DNA from: CAXTEJ01 sp964243295 | GTDB lineage: Bacteria; Actinomycetota; Actinomycetes; Actinomycetales; Angustibacteraceae | Direction of reading: 5' to 3' | Assembly: GCA_964243295.1 (NCBI GenBank) | Contig: CAXTEJ010000020.1 | Span: 1 to 58,635 of the forward strand | Length of the DNA stretch: 58,635 bases | Shown here: positions 8,471 to 16,443 of the stretch, piece after piece | Numbering within the stretch: the first letter of the stretch is position 1 | Layout: each line of letters begins with the position of its first letter | Notes under the pieces: generated by a model | Seen by the model: only the letters and a program-made list of their open reading frames with translations | Databases searched by the model: none | What the model was told of the DNA's origin: nothing | Made by a program: the position numbers and the translations under genes

Positions 8471-8842
8471 TCAGAGGCGCCGGTCGTCGCCCGGTGCCGC
8501 CCAGCCCGCGTCCGCGGACCGGTCGCTGTCGTCGTCCAGCAGGCCCTCGGGCGAGCCTGCCACCAGCACCTCGTAGGCGGTCGGCTCGTCGATCGCGCGG
8601 TACATCACGGGCACCGCGCGCACCTTCACGTCGTAGGACGACAGCGCCCGCCGGTAGGCGCCGACGGAGTCCCACTCGGTCTGCAGCAACCAGCGGTCGG
8701 GCTCGTCCATCGACCGTCCGACGTGGCCGCGGCGGCAGCCGGGCCGGGCCTGCAGCGCGTCGAGGGCCTCACGCGCCTGCTCACGGAAGCGTTGCCCGTC
8801 CGGCAGCGGCACGACGTACCTGGTGACCACGACCAGCGCCAC
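8471..8842 (-). CDS. Antibiotic biosynthesis monooxygenase (ABM)-domain protein
   Basis: A 123-residue protein with one ABM ferredoxin-like fold. The N-terminal strand VVVTRYVVPL is followed by a helix and the pattern PGCRRGHVGRSMDEPDRWLLQTEWDSVGAYRRAL, typical of the ABM family of small heme- or substrate-binding monooxygenases. The C-terminal 30 residues are acidic and probably disordered. The substrate cannot be inferred. It is transcribed in the glyS direction, 144 bases upstream of it. Confidence 0.75.
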   Translation of the reverse strand: MALVVVTRYVVPLPDGQRFREQAREALDALQARPGCRRGHVGRSMDEPDRWLLQTEWDSVGAYRRALSSYDVKVRAVPVMYRAIDEPTAYEVLVAGSPEGLLDDDSDRSADAGWAAPGDDRRL

Positions 8843-8978
8843 GCGCGACCTCCTGCTCGACGAGGCGCCGGACGTCGGCGCGCACCGCGGCCGCCCGCGC
8901 GGCCACCCGCCACACTAAGCAGGCCGAGCACCTGCCGGCACCGGACCGTCGTCCGGCAGGCACCGCACGAAGGACGTC

Positions 8979-9350
8979 ATGACCTCGCCCGACCCCACGC
9001 CGCCGGGTGCCACCTCGCCCGACCCCACGCCGCCGGGTGCCACCTCCCCCGACGACGCGCCCGCGCCCTCGGCGCTGCGCGCTCGCATCGAGGGCGTGAG
9101 CCTGCCGCTGCTGCTGCGGCTGGCCCACCTGCCGCGGGCCGTCCCGTTCCTGGTGATGCTCGTGGGGCTGCTGCTCGCCCTGTTCGTCGGCGGTGCCGCC
9201 GGCGTGGTCTTCACGGGGCTGGTCGTGCTCGTCGTCGCCTGGCTGATGTACCTCGGCTGGCCGCGGCTGCGGCCCGGCGAGCGGATGGGCCGGTCGGCGG
9301 TGCTGCTGGTCGCAGTCGCGCTGTTCCTGACCCAGGTGTTCCCACGCTGA
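8979..9350 (+). CDS. DUF6703-like small membrane protein
   Basis: The 123-residue product has a Pro/Thr/Ser-rich cytosolic leader with two exact copies of a decapeptide (TSPDPTPPGA, a 30-base tandem repeat at 8982-9041). The family-like segment LRLAHLPRAVPFLVMLVGLLLALFVGG follows, and a second hydrophobic segment before the motif YLGWPRLRPGERMGR, then a third. The RxG-R motif between transmembrane segments fits the actinobacterial DUF6703 family. Function unknown. It lies divergent from the ABM gene and just upstream of the zinc operon. Confidence 0.65.
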   Translation: MTSPDPTPPGATSPDPTPPGATSPDDAPAPSALRARIEGVSLPLLLRLAHLPRAVPFLVMLVGLLLALFVGGAAGVVFTGLVVLVVAWLMYLGWPRLRPGERMGRSAVLLVAVALFLTQVFPR

Positions 9351-9423
9351 GCGCCGCGAGTCGCCCGGCGAGCCGGCCACGGCGGCGACCAGCCCACCGG
9401 TTGACGTCGGCGCGCAAGCATAG

Positions 9424-9438
9424 TGATAATCGTTCCCA
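9424..9438 (+). promoter_or_regulatory. Candidate Zur operator
   Basis: The 15-base sequence TGATAATCGTTCCCA overlaps the first base of the znuA ATG. The left half matches the Fur/Zur-type TGATAAT half-site; the right half is a weaker inverted match. Its A+T content stands out from the surroundings. Since a Fur-family gene closes the same operon, repression by zinc-loaded Zur is a reasonable inference. Confidence 0.55.
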
Positions 9439-10376
9439 TGAAGCCTCGACGTGCCCTGGTGGCCCTCGCGTGCCTGTCCGCCCTCGCCCTCGCCGGCTGC
9501 GGGGGGTCGCAGGCAGCGGGCGGGAGCAGCACCGCGGGCGGAACCGGCGAGCGCCTGCAGGTGGTGGCGAGCGTCTACCCGCTGCAGTTCGTCGCCGAGC
9601 GGATCGGCGGTGACACGGTGCAGGTCAGCAGCCTGACCAAGCCGGGCGCCGAGCCGCACGACCTCGAGCTGACGCCGGGTGACCTGGGAAGTGTCGTCAA
9701 GGCCGACCTCGTGGTCTACCTCAAGGGTTTCCAGCCCGCCGTCGACCAGGCGGTCGGCGCGCAGGCCGAAGACAAGGCCTTCGACGTCACCGCCGCCGCC
9801 GACCTCGACCTGAGCTACCGGCCCATCGAGGAGGGCCAGCAGGAGGACGGTTCGGCGACCGACCCGCACTTCTGGCTCGATCCCGAGCGCCTGACCTCGG
9901 TGGTCACGGCGCTCGCGACGCGCATGGGGGCCGCCGACCCCTCGCACAAAGCGGCGTTCACCGCGAACGCCGCCGCGCTGAGCACCGAGCTGGCGGCGCT
10001 GGACGAGGAGTTTCGCGCCGGGCTGGCGAGCTGCCAGAACATGGACCTCGTCACCAGCCACAACGCCTTCGGCTACCTCAGCGAGCGCTACGGCATGAAG
10101 CAGGTCGGGATCACCGGTCTGGTGCCCGAGTCCGAGCCGGCGGCCGGCGAGCTCGCCGCGGTGACGCGGTTCGTGCGGGACAACAAGGTGCGCACCATCT
10201 ACTACGAGACCCTGGTCAGCCCCCGCATCGCCGACACCGTGGCGAAGGAGACCGGCGCGAGGACTGAGGTTCTCGACCCCATCGAGGGACTCAGCGACCG
10301 CAGCCAGGGCAAGGACTACTTTGAGGTCATGCGGTCGAACCTGGCGAACCTGAAGACGGGCCAGCCCTGCCCGTGA
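9438..10376 (+). CDS. znuA: Zinc/manganese ABC transporter substrate-binding lipoprotein
   Basis: Extracytoplasmic metal receptor of the cluster 9 family. Residues 1-20 are a lipoprotein signal with lipobox LAGC (acylated Cys at 21). Likely metal ligands are His74 (GAEPHDLEL), His144 (DPHFWLDP), His208 (TSHNAFGYL) and Asp280 (EVLDPIEGL). The His-rich loop usual in ZnuA is replaced by a short acidic segment (EEGQQEDG, about 131-138). I choose the ATG at 9438; a GTG at 9423 would add only five residues and fall within the putative operator. Gene 1 of znuA-znuC-znuB-zur. Confidence 0.9.
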   Translation: MKPRRALVALACLSALALAGCGGSQAAGGSSTAGGTGERLQVVASVYPLQFVAERIGGDTVQVSSLTKPGAEPHDLELTPGDLGSVVKADLVVYLKGFQPAVDQAVGAQAEDKAFDVTAAADLDLSYRPIEEGQQEDGSATDPHFWLDPERLTSVVTALATRMGAADPSHKAAFTANAAALSTELAALDEEFRAGLASCQNMDLVTSHNAFGYLSERYGMKQVGITGLVPESEPAAGELAAVTRFVRDNKVRTIYYETLVSPRIADTVAKETGARTEVLDPIEGLSDRSQGKDYFEVMRSNLANLKTGQPCP

Positions 10377-11278
10377 CGCCCCGGGAGCCCGTGCTGCGCC
10401 TGCGCGGGGTGAGCATCGGCTACACCGAGCGCGCGGTGGTGCACGACGTCGACCTCGAGGTGCAGCGCGGTGAGGTCGTCGCGGTCCTCGGCGCCAACGG
10501 GTCGGGCAAGACGACGCTGGTGCGCGGGCTGCTGGGCCTCGCGTCCGTGCTCGCCGGTGAGGTCGAGCTGCTCGGCCAGCCCGTGGGCAGGCGCGGCGAC
10601 GGGTCGAAGCTGGGCTACGTGCCGCAGCGCCACACCGTGGGGGGCAGCGTCCCCTCGACCGTGCGGGAGGTCGTCGAGTCCGGCCGGCTGCCCCGCCTCG
10701 GGTGGGCGGGTCGGATGCGAACCGCCGACCGGGAAGCCGTGCGCGCCGCCATCGCGGCGGTCGACCTCACCGGCATGGCCGGCACCGACCTCGCTGACCT
10801 GTCGGGGGGGCAGCAGCGGCGCGCCCTGATCGCCCGGGCTCTCGCCTCCGAGCCGCAGGTGCTGATCATGGACGAGCCGACCGCGGGGGTCGACGTCGCG
10901 AGCCAGCACGCCCTGGCCCGTACGGTCGCCCGGCTGGTCGCCCTCGGCGTCACCCTGCTCGTGGTCACGCACGAGGTCGGGCCGCTCGTCGGCGTCGTCA
11001 CCCGCTCGATCGTCATGAGCGACGGCCGCCTCGTCTACGACGGGCCGCTGCAGCCGTCGATGCTCGGTGCCTCCGACGGCGGAGCGGGCATCGGCGCTAC
11101 GGCCAGGGCCGGCGGGATCGGCGCGGACGGCGTCACCGGCGCCAGCGGTGGAACCGGCGTCCACGGTCACGGCCACGCCGCCCCGGTCGGGCACACGCAC
11201 GACCACCACGTCCACGACCCGAACGACCGGGCCGCCCAGACCGGCAGCTGGCTCGCGCCCACGGTGGGTGAGCGCTGA
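10373..11278 (+). CDS. znuC: Zinc ABC transporter ATP-binding protein with His-rich tail
   Basis: Energises metal import at the inner face of the membrane. Walker A GANGSGKTT is at about 40-48, the signature LSGGQQRR at 143-150 and Walker B VLIMDEPTAG at 163-172. The GTG start overlaps the znuA stop. An unusual C-terminal extension of about 70 residues begins Gly/Ala-rich and continues with a histidine cluster (HGHGHAAPVGHTHDHHVH), a probable zinc-binding or sensing tail. Confidence 0.92.
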   Translation: MTPREPVLRLRGVSIGYTERAVVHDVDLEVQRGEVVAVLGANGSGKTTLVRGLLGLASVLAGEVELLGQPVGRRGDGSKLGYVPQRHTVGGSVPSTVREVVESGRLPRLGWAGRMRTADREAVRAAIAAVDLTGMAGTDLADLSGGQQRRALIARALASEPQVLIMDEPTAGVDVASQHALARTVARLVALGVTLLVVTHEVGPLVGVVTRSIVMSDGRLVYDGPLQPSMLGASDGGAGIGATARAGGIGADGVTGASGGTGVHGHGHAAPVGHTHDHHVHDPNDRAAQTGSWLAPTVGER

Positions 11279-12273
11279 TGCACACCCTCGCCACCGCTCT
11301 GCCGAGCGTGCTGCCCGAGCTGCTGTCGTACGACTTCATGCGCAACGCGCTGCTCGCCGCGCTGCTCGTCGGCCTGACCGCGCCGGTCGTCGGCATCTTC
11401 CTGGTGCAGCGGCGGCTCGCCCTCATCGGCGACGGCATGGGCCACATCGCGCTCGCAGGTGTCGCGACGGGCGTGCTGACCGGCGCGGCGCCGGTCTACA
11501 CCGCGCTGGTGGCCGCAGTCGGCGGCGCCGTCGCCATCGAGCTGATCCGCGCCCGCGGCCGCACCAGCGGCGACATCGCGCTCGCCGTGCTGTTCTACGG
11601 CGGCATCGCCGGCGGCGTCGTGCTCATCTCGCTGTCACCCGAGGGTGCGCCCGCGAACCTCAACTCCTACCTGTTCGGGGCGATCACCACCACGACGGGC
11701 ACCGACCTGGTCACCTTCGCCGCGCTGGCCGGGGTGGTGCTGCTGACCGCCCTGCTGCTGTCGCGCCAGCTGTTCGCCGTCAGCAACGACCCCGAGTACG
11801 CCCGCGCCGTCGGGCTGCCGGTGCTGACCCTCAACCTGGTGCTGGCCGTGCTCACGGCCGTCACGGTCGTGGTGTCGATGCGCGTGGTCGGGCTGCTGCT
11901 CATCAGCGCCCTGATGATCCTGCCGAACGCCATCGCCCAGCTGGTGTGCCACAGCTTCCGCAGCACGCTGCTGGTCGCGGTCGGGGTCGGAGTCACGGTC
12001 AGCCTCGCGGGCGTGGGCACGAGCTTCTACGCCGACACCCCCTCCGGCGGCACCATCGTGCTGTTCGCGATCGCCGTCTTCGTGCTCGCGGCCCTCGGTG
12101 CCGCGATCCGCGACGCCCTGTCACGCCACCGCCACGGGGTCGCCGAGCGTCACCACGCCCACGAGCACGGGACCGACTGCGGCCACGACGTGGTCCCCCA
12201 CGACGACCACGTCGACTACCTGCACGAGGGCCACCGCCACGCCCAGCACGCGGGCCACTACGACGAGCACTGA
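11278..12273 (+). CDS. znuB: Zinc ABC transporter permease with His-rich tail
   Basis: Membrane subunit of the ABC-3 family (ZnuB/MntB type), 331 residues with about eight hydrophobic segments. The family motif GDGMGHIALAGVA appears early and ALMILPNAIAQL later. The start overlaps the znuC stop (TGATG). The last 45 residues are cytosolic-looking and contain more than a dozen histidines in clusters such as HHAHEHG, HDDHVDYLHEGHRHAQHAGH, matching the tail on ZnuC. Confidence 0.92.
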   Translation: MHTLATALPSVLPELLSYDFMRNALLAALLVGLTAPVVGIFLVQRRLALIGDGMGHIALAGVATGVLTGAAPVYTALVAAVGGAVAIELIRARGRTSGDIALAVLFYGGIAGGVVLISLSPEGAPANLNSYLFGAITTTTGTDLVTFAALAGVVLLTALLLSRQLFAVSNDPEYARAVGLPVLTLNLVLAVLTAVTVVVSMRVVGLLLISALMILPNAIAQLVCHSFRSTLLVAVGVGVTVSLAGVGTSFYADTPSGGTIVLFAIAVFVLAALGAAIRDALSRHRHGVAERHHAHEHGTDCGHDVVPHDDHVDYLHEGHRHAQHAGHYDEH

Positions 12274-12284
12274 GACAGGCGACG

Positions 12285-12710
12285 ATGGCCCGGACGACGA
12301 CCGACCCCACCCGCGAGCACGCCGTGACCGCCACCGCCAGACGCACCGGAAAGCAGCGCGTCGCGGTCGCGGCCTACCTCGCTGACCGCTCGACCTTCTG
12401 CAGCGCCCAGGAGATCTACGCCGCGCTTCGCGACGGCGGCAACGCGATCGGGCTCGCCACCGTCTACCGCGCCCTGCAGGGCATGGTCGAGGACGGCGAG
12501 GTCGACGCGCTGCGCACCGACGACGGCGAGTCGGTCTACCGCCGCTGCGGCACCGACCACCACCACCACCTGGTCTGCCGGGTCTGCGGGCGCACGGTCG
12601 AGGTCGAGGAGCCCGCGCTGGAGCGGTGGGCCGGCAAGGTCGCGTCCGAGCACGGCTTCGTCGACGTCAGCCACACCCTCGAGATCTTCGGCACCTGCGA
12701 CCGGCACTGA
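12285..12710 (+). CDS. zur: Fur-family metalloregulator, probably Zur
   Basis: A 141-residue Fur-family repressor. The N-terminal winged helix (about 20-85) contains FCSAQEIYAALRDGG and GLATVYRALQGMVEDGEV. The metal-binding C-terminal domain begins with DHHHHLVCRVCG (His cluster and the first CxxC, 98-101); a second structural Cys is near the C-terminus (GTCDRH). It lies 11 bases after znuB in the same operon, which points to zinc sensing. The expected target is the box at the znuA start. Confidence 0.88.
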   Translation: MARTTTDPTREHAVTATARRTGKQRVAVAAYLADRSTFCSAQEIYAALRDGGNAIGLATVYRALQGMVEDGEVDALRTDDGESVYRRCGTDHHHHLVCRVCGRTVEVEEPALERWAGKVASEHGFVDVSHTLEIFGTCDRH

Positions 12711-12810
12711 GCCGGCCCCTGGAACCGGCACTGAGCCGGCCCCTGCGACCGCTCCTGAGCCGGCCCCTGGAACCGGCACCGAGCCCGGCGCCTGCGACCG
12801 GCACCGGCCC
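12691..12810 (+). repeat. Five 24-base tandem repeats running out of the zur 3' end
   Basis: Five units of 24 bases, consensus GCCCCTGGAACCGGCACTGAGCCG, begin inside the last codons of zur. The first unit contains the real TGA; units 2 and 3 carry the stop again. The 3' end of the gene seems to have been amplified into the convergent zur-uppS gap. Confidence 0.85.
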
Positions 12811-12844
12811 GACACCTGCACCCGACCTCCCCGCAGCGAGAGGC

Positions 12845-13675
12845 TCAGCCCGTCGACAGCCCGTCGTCGGCGGATGCGCCGTCCACCGCGCCGCCGTAGC
12901 GCCGGTCACGCCGGGCGTACTCGTCGACGGCCCGCCACAGCACGCGGCGGTCGACGTCCGGCCACAGCTCGGGCACGAACACCAGCTCGGCGTAGGCCGA
13001 CTGCCAGAGCAGGAAGTTGGACGTGCGCTGCTCGCCGGAGGTGCGCAGGAACAGGTCGACGTCGGGCATGTCGGGCTCGTCGAGGTAGCGCGCCAGCACG
13101 CCCTCGTCGACCTTGCGCGGGTCGAGCCGGCCCGCGGCGACGTCCAGCGCGAGCGCCTGCGCCGCGTCGGCGATCTCGGCCCGGCCGCCGTAGTTGACGC
13201 ACATGGTCAGCGTCAGGACGTCGTTGTGGCGCGTCTGCTCCTCGGCGGCCTCGAGCTCGCGCAGCACCGTGCGCCACAGCCGTGGCCGGCGTCCGGCCCA
13301 GCGCACCCGCACCCCCCACTGGTCCATCTCGTCGCGGCGGCGGCGGATGACGTCGCGGTTGAAGCCCATCAGGAAGCGCACCTCCTCGGGCGAGCGCTTC
13401 CAGTTCTCGGTCGAGAACGCGTAGGCCGACACGTGCCGCACGCCGATCTCGATCGCCCCGGCCACGACGTCGAGCAGCGACGCCTCGCCTGCGGCGTGAC
13501 CGGAGGTGCGGGGCAGCCCGCGCTCGTTGGCCCAGCGCCCGTTGCCGTCCATGACGACCGCGACGTGCCGCGGCACCAGCTCGCGCGGCACCGGCGGCGG
13601 CATGGCGCCGCTGGGGTGCGGCGGTGGCGGCGCCGGCGCGGGTCGCGCGACCGGTGCCGGTGAGCGGCCCCTCAC
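12845..13675 (-). CDS. uppS: Isoprenyl (undecaprenyl-type) diphosphate synthase
   Basis: Cis-prenyltransferase that builds the lipid carrier for cell-wall synthesis. The catalytic Asp lies in HVAVVMDGNGRWA (about residue 43). Other family motifs are SAYAFSTENWKRS, LTMCVNYGGRAEI and DLFLRTSGEQRTSNFLLWQSAY. I place the start at the GTG at 13675, which overlaps the recO stop as GTGA and gives 276 residues; a downstream ATG at 13603 would give about 252. The Pro-rich N-terminus is common in actinobacterial members. Confidence 0.92.
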   Translation of the reverse strand: MRGRSPAPVARPAPAPPPPHPSGAMPPPVPRELVPRHVAVVMDGNGRWANERGLPRTSGHAAGEASLLDVVAGAIEIGVRHVSAYAFSTENWKRSPEEVRFLMGFNRDVIRRRRDEMDQWGVRVRWAGRRPRLWRTVLRELEAAEEQTRHNDVLTLTMCVNYGGRAEIADAAQALALDVAAGRLDPRKVDEGVLARYLDEPDMPDVDLFLRTSGEQRTSNFLLWQSAYAELVFVPELWPDVDRRVLWRAVDEYARRDRRYGGAVDGASADDGLSTG

Positions 13676-14403
13676 GCGCGCTCCACCAGCCGCAGCGCCC
13701 GGATACCGCGCTCGAGGTGCCACTGCAGGTAGGCGGCGACCAGCCCGCTGCCCTCGCGGCGGTGCCGCACGTCGCTCGCGTCGGCGGCGGCCCAGTCGCC
13801 GGCGAGCAAGGCCGCGAGCAGCTCGAGCGTGGCGGGCGCCGGTGACGCCGAGCCGGGCGGGCGGCAGGACGGGCAGACGACGCCACCGGACGCCACGGCG
13901 AACCCCCGGTGGGGGCCTGACGCGCCGCAGCGGGCGCAGTCGCGGAGGCTCGCGGCCCACCCGGCGACGGCCAGCGCGCGCAGCAGGTAGGCGTCGAGCA
14001 CCAGGGAGGAGTCGTGGCTGCCGTCGGCCAGCGTGCGCAGCCCACCGACCAGCAGCAGGAACTGCTGCACCGCCGGCTCACCCTCCTCGTCGGTGAGTCG
14101 CTCGGCGGTCTCGAGCATCGCCGTGCCCGCGGTGTAGAGCGGGTAGTCGGCCGCCAGCCGGTCGCCGTACGGCTGCAGCGTCTCGACCTGGGTGACGATG
14201 TCGAGCGAGCGGCCCCGGTACAGCTGCACGTCGATCATCTGGAACGGCTCGAGCCGGCCGCCGAACTTCGAGCGCGTGCGCCGCACCCCCTTGGCGACGG
14301 CGCGCACGCGGCCGTGGTGGCGGGTCAGCAGGGTGATGATGCGGTCGGCCTCACCCAGCTTCTGCGTGCGCAGCACGACGGCCTCGTCGCGGTAGAGGGT
14401 CAC
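13672..14403 (-). CDS. recO: DNA repair protein RecO
   Basis: RecO loads RecA onto SSB-coated DNA in the RecFOR gap-repair pathway. The N-terminal OB fold is typical: YRDEAVVLRTQKLGEADRIITLLT and KGVRRTRSKFGGRLEPF. A C-terminal four-cysteine zinc site (CARCGA...CPSC, about 168-191) is present. The 243-residue length is normal. It overlaps uppS, an order conserved in Actinobacteria. Confidence 0.93.
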   Translation of the reverse strand: MTLYRDEAVVLRTQKLGEADRIITLLTRHHGRVRAVAKGVRRTRSKFGGRLEPFQMIDVQLYRGRSLDIVTQVETLQPYGDRLAADYPLYTAGTAMLETAERLTDEEGEPAVQQFLLLVGGLRTLADGSHDSSLVLDAYLLRALAVAGWAASLRDCARCGASGPHRGFAVASGGVVCPSCRPPGSASPAPATLELLAALLAGDWAAADASDVRHRREGSGLVAAYLQWHLERGIRALRLVERA

Positions 14404-14413
14404 GGCACGATCA

Positions 14414-16159
14414 TCAGCCGCGCTCGGCCCGGTTGACCGCCGAGAGGATGGCCTTGAGGGAGGCGGTGGCGATGTTGGCGTCGATGCCCACGCCCCACAG
14501 CACCGACCCGGCGATCGCGCACTCGACGTAGGCGGCCGACAGGGCGTCCTGGCCCGCGCCCATCGCGTGCTGGTGGTAGTCGAGCACGCGCACGTCGACC
14601 CCGCGCTCGGCGATGGCCGACACGAAGGCCGCGATCGGTCCCTTGCCCCGGCCCTCGAGCGTCAGCTCCTCGCCGGCGTCCACCAGGTCGACGCTGAGCT
14701 CGTCGAGCCCCTCCTCGGACGCCCGGGCGCGCGTGCCCCGGAGCGCGAAGCGACCCCAGGCGGACGCCGAGGGCAGGTACTCGTCGGTGAAGGCAGCCCA
14801 CAGCCTCGCCGCGGAGACCTCGCCGCCCTCGGTGTCGGTCTGGCGCTGGACGACGCCGCTGAACTCGATCTGCAGCCGCCGGGGCAGGTCGAGGTTGGCC
14901 TCGGACTTCATCAGGTAGGCCACCCCACCCTTGCCGGACTGGCTGTTGACGCGGATGACCGCCTCGTAGGTGCGGCCGACGTCACGCGGGTCGATCGGCA
15001 GGTAGGGCACCGCCCACTCGAGGTCGTCGACCTCGACGCCTGCCTCGGCGGCGTCCTTGGCCAGGTGCTCCAGGCCCTTCTTGATGGCGTCCTGGTGGGA
15101 GCCGGAGAAGGCGGTGTAGACGAGGTCGCCGCCGTAGGGGTGTCGCTCGGGCACGCCGAGCTGGTTGCAGTACTCGACCGTGCGGCGGACCTCGTCGATG
15201 CGCGAGAAGTCGATCTGCGGGTCGATGCCCTGGCTGTAGAGGTTGAGCCCGAGGGTGACCAGGCAGACGTTGCCGGTGCGCTCGCCGTTGCCGAACAGGC
15301 AGCCCTCGATGCGGTCGGCTCCCGCGAGGTAGCCGAGCTCGGCCGCCGCGACCCCGGTGCCGCGGTCGTTGTGCGGGTGCAGGCTCAGCACCACGCTGTC
15401 GCGGCGCGGCAGGTGACGGTGCATCCACTCGATCGAGTCGGCGTAGACGTTGGGCGTGGCCATCTCGACGGTGGCCGGCAGGTTGATGATCAGCGGCCGC
15501 TGCGGCGTGGGGTCGATGACGTCGATGACCTTGCCGCACACCTCCACCGCGTACTCCAGCTCGGTGCCGGTGTAGGACTCGGGCGAGTACTCGTAGGAGA
15601 TGTCGGTGTCGGGCGTCAGCAGCTCGGCGTACTTCAGGCACAGCCGGGCGCCGTGCGTCGCGATGTCGGTGATGCCGTCGCGGTCGAGGCCGAACACCAC
15701 GCGGCGCTGCAGTGTCGAGGTGGAGTTGTAGAAGTGGACGATCGCCTGCTTGGCGCCCACCAGCGACTCGTAGGTGCGCTCGATCAGGTGCTCGCGGCAC
15801 TGCGTCAGCACCTGGATCACGACGTCGTCGGGGACGTGCCCGCCCTCGATGAGCTGGCGCACGAAGTCGAAGTCGGTCTGGCTGGCCGAGGGGAACCCGA
15901 CCTCGATCTCCTTGTAGCCCATGCCCACCAGCAGCTGGAACATGGCGAGCTTGCGGGCCGGGCTCATGGGGTCGATGAGCGCCTGGTTGCCGTCACGCAG
16001 GTCGACCGCGCACCAGCGCGGCGCCTGCTCGATGCGCTTCGCCGGCCAGGTGCGGTCGGGGAGCTCGACGTCGAAGCTCTCGGCGTAGGGGCGGTACTTG
16101 TGCACCCGCATGCCCGAGGGCTGCTGCGGCGTGGCCTGCCAGAAGGTGTTGGTCGTCAT
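14414..16159 (-). CDS. leuA: 2-isopropylmalate synthase
   Basis: First committed step of leucine synthesis: condenses acetyl-CoA with 2-ketoisovalerate. This is the long actinobacterial form (581 residues). It starts KYRPY, then CAVDLRDGNQALIDPM (metal-binding Asp), LSLHPHNDRGTGVAAAELG (metal-binding His pair) and GNGERTGN. The C-terminal regulatory domain, from about residue 440, includes the leucine-binding region near YHQHAMG. The ATG at 16159 is preceded by a GGGACGAGAG purine stretch. A leucine-rich leader peptide ends 67 bases upstream. Confidence 0.95.
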   Translation of the reverse strand: MTTNTFWQATPQQPSGMRVHKYRPYAESFDVELPDRTWPAKRIEQAPRWCAVDLRDGNQALIDPMSPARKLAMFQLLVGMGYKEIEVGFPSASQTDFDFVRQLIEGGHVPDDVVIQVLTQCREHLIERTYESLVGAKQAIVHFYNSTSTLQRRVVFGLDRDGITDIATHGARLCLKYAELLTPDTDISYEYSPESYTGTELEYAVEVCGKVIDVIDPTPQRPLIINLPATVEMATPNVYADSIEWMHRHLPRRDSVVLSLHPHNDRGTGVAAAELGYLAGADRIEGCLFGNGERTGNVCLVTLGLNLYSQGIDPQIDFSRIDEVRRTVEYCNQLGVPERHPYGGDLVYTAFSGSHQDAIKKGLEHLAKDAAEAGVEVDDLEWAVPYLPIDPRDVGRTYEAVIRVNSQSGKGGVAYLMKSEANLDLPRRLQIEFSGVVQRQTDTEGGEVSAARLWAAFTDEYLPSASAWGRFALRGTRARASEEGLDELSVDLVDAGEELTLEGRGKGPIAAFVSAIAERGVDVRVLDYHQHAMGAGQDALSAAYVECAIAGSVLWGVGIDANIATASLKAILSAVNRAERG

Positions 16160-16226
16160 CTCTCGTCCCGTGCGAAGCGGTGGGTGGCCGGCGCACGCTC
16201 CGCCCCGCGACGAGGGACCGGCCTGG
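16160..16226 (-). promoter_or_regulatory. Putative leuA attenuator/translation-control region
   Basis: Between the leader stop and the leuA start there are two possible pairings. GGCCGG (16218-16223) can pair with CCGGCC (16186-16191). CTCGTC (16209-16214, minus strand) can pair with GACGAG (16162-16167), which lies in the ribosome-binding purine stretch. The second pairing could hide the leuA start. This structure is inferred by eye. Confidence 0.4.
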
Positions 16227-16301
16227 TTAGTGGGCCCCGCCGCGGCGACGAAGGAGCCGCCCCATGAGGTGGCGGCGACGAAGGAGCAGCGCCGTACGCA
16301 T
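16227..16301 (-). CDS. Leucine-rich leader peptide of leuA
   Basis: A 24-residue frame with an ATG start and TAA stop encodes MRTALLLRRRHLMGRLLRRR followed by GGAH. Six of 24 residues are Leu and eight are Arg, with the block LLRRR occurring twice, encoded by a near-exact DNA duplication. Its place immediately before leuA fits a ribosome-stalling sensor of charged tRNA-Leu, a mechanism proposed for leuA in Actinobacteria. No strong ribosome-binding site is obvious. Confidence 0.55.
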   Translation of the reverse strand: MRTALLLRRRHLMGRLLRRRGGAH

Positions 16302-16443
16302 GCGGTCACCGTACGCCGCGGGCGGGGCGCCGTCCACGCGCGCGGACGCCGGGTGGCTGGGTGTCGTGCGGCGCGGCCTCGCGAGGGTGGTCGCGATGTC
16401 GGGCGGGGCCGCGGCCGTCGCCCCACCGACGTAGCCTGCGAAG

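Noticed and set aside
6590..9613. Very long open frame on the plus strand opposite yraN, glyS and the ABM gene
   Set aside because: It is antisense to well-supported genes; its translation is low-complexity without family motifs. Long antisense frames are expected at this G+C.
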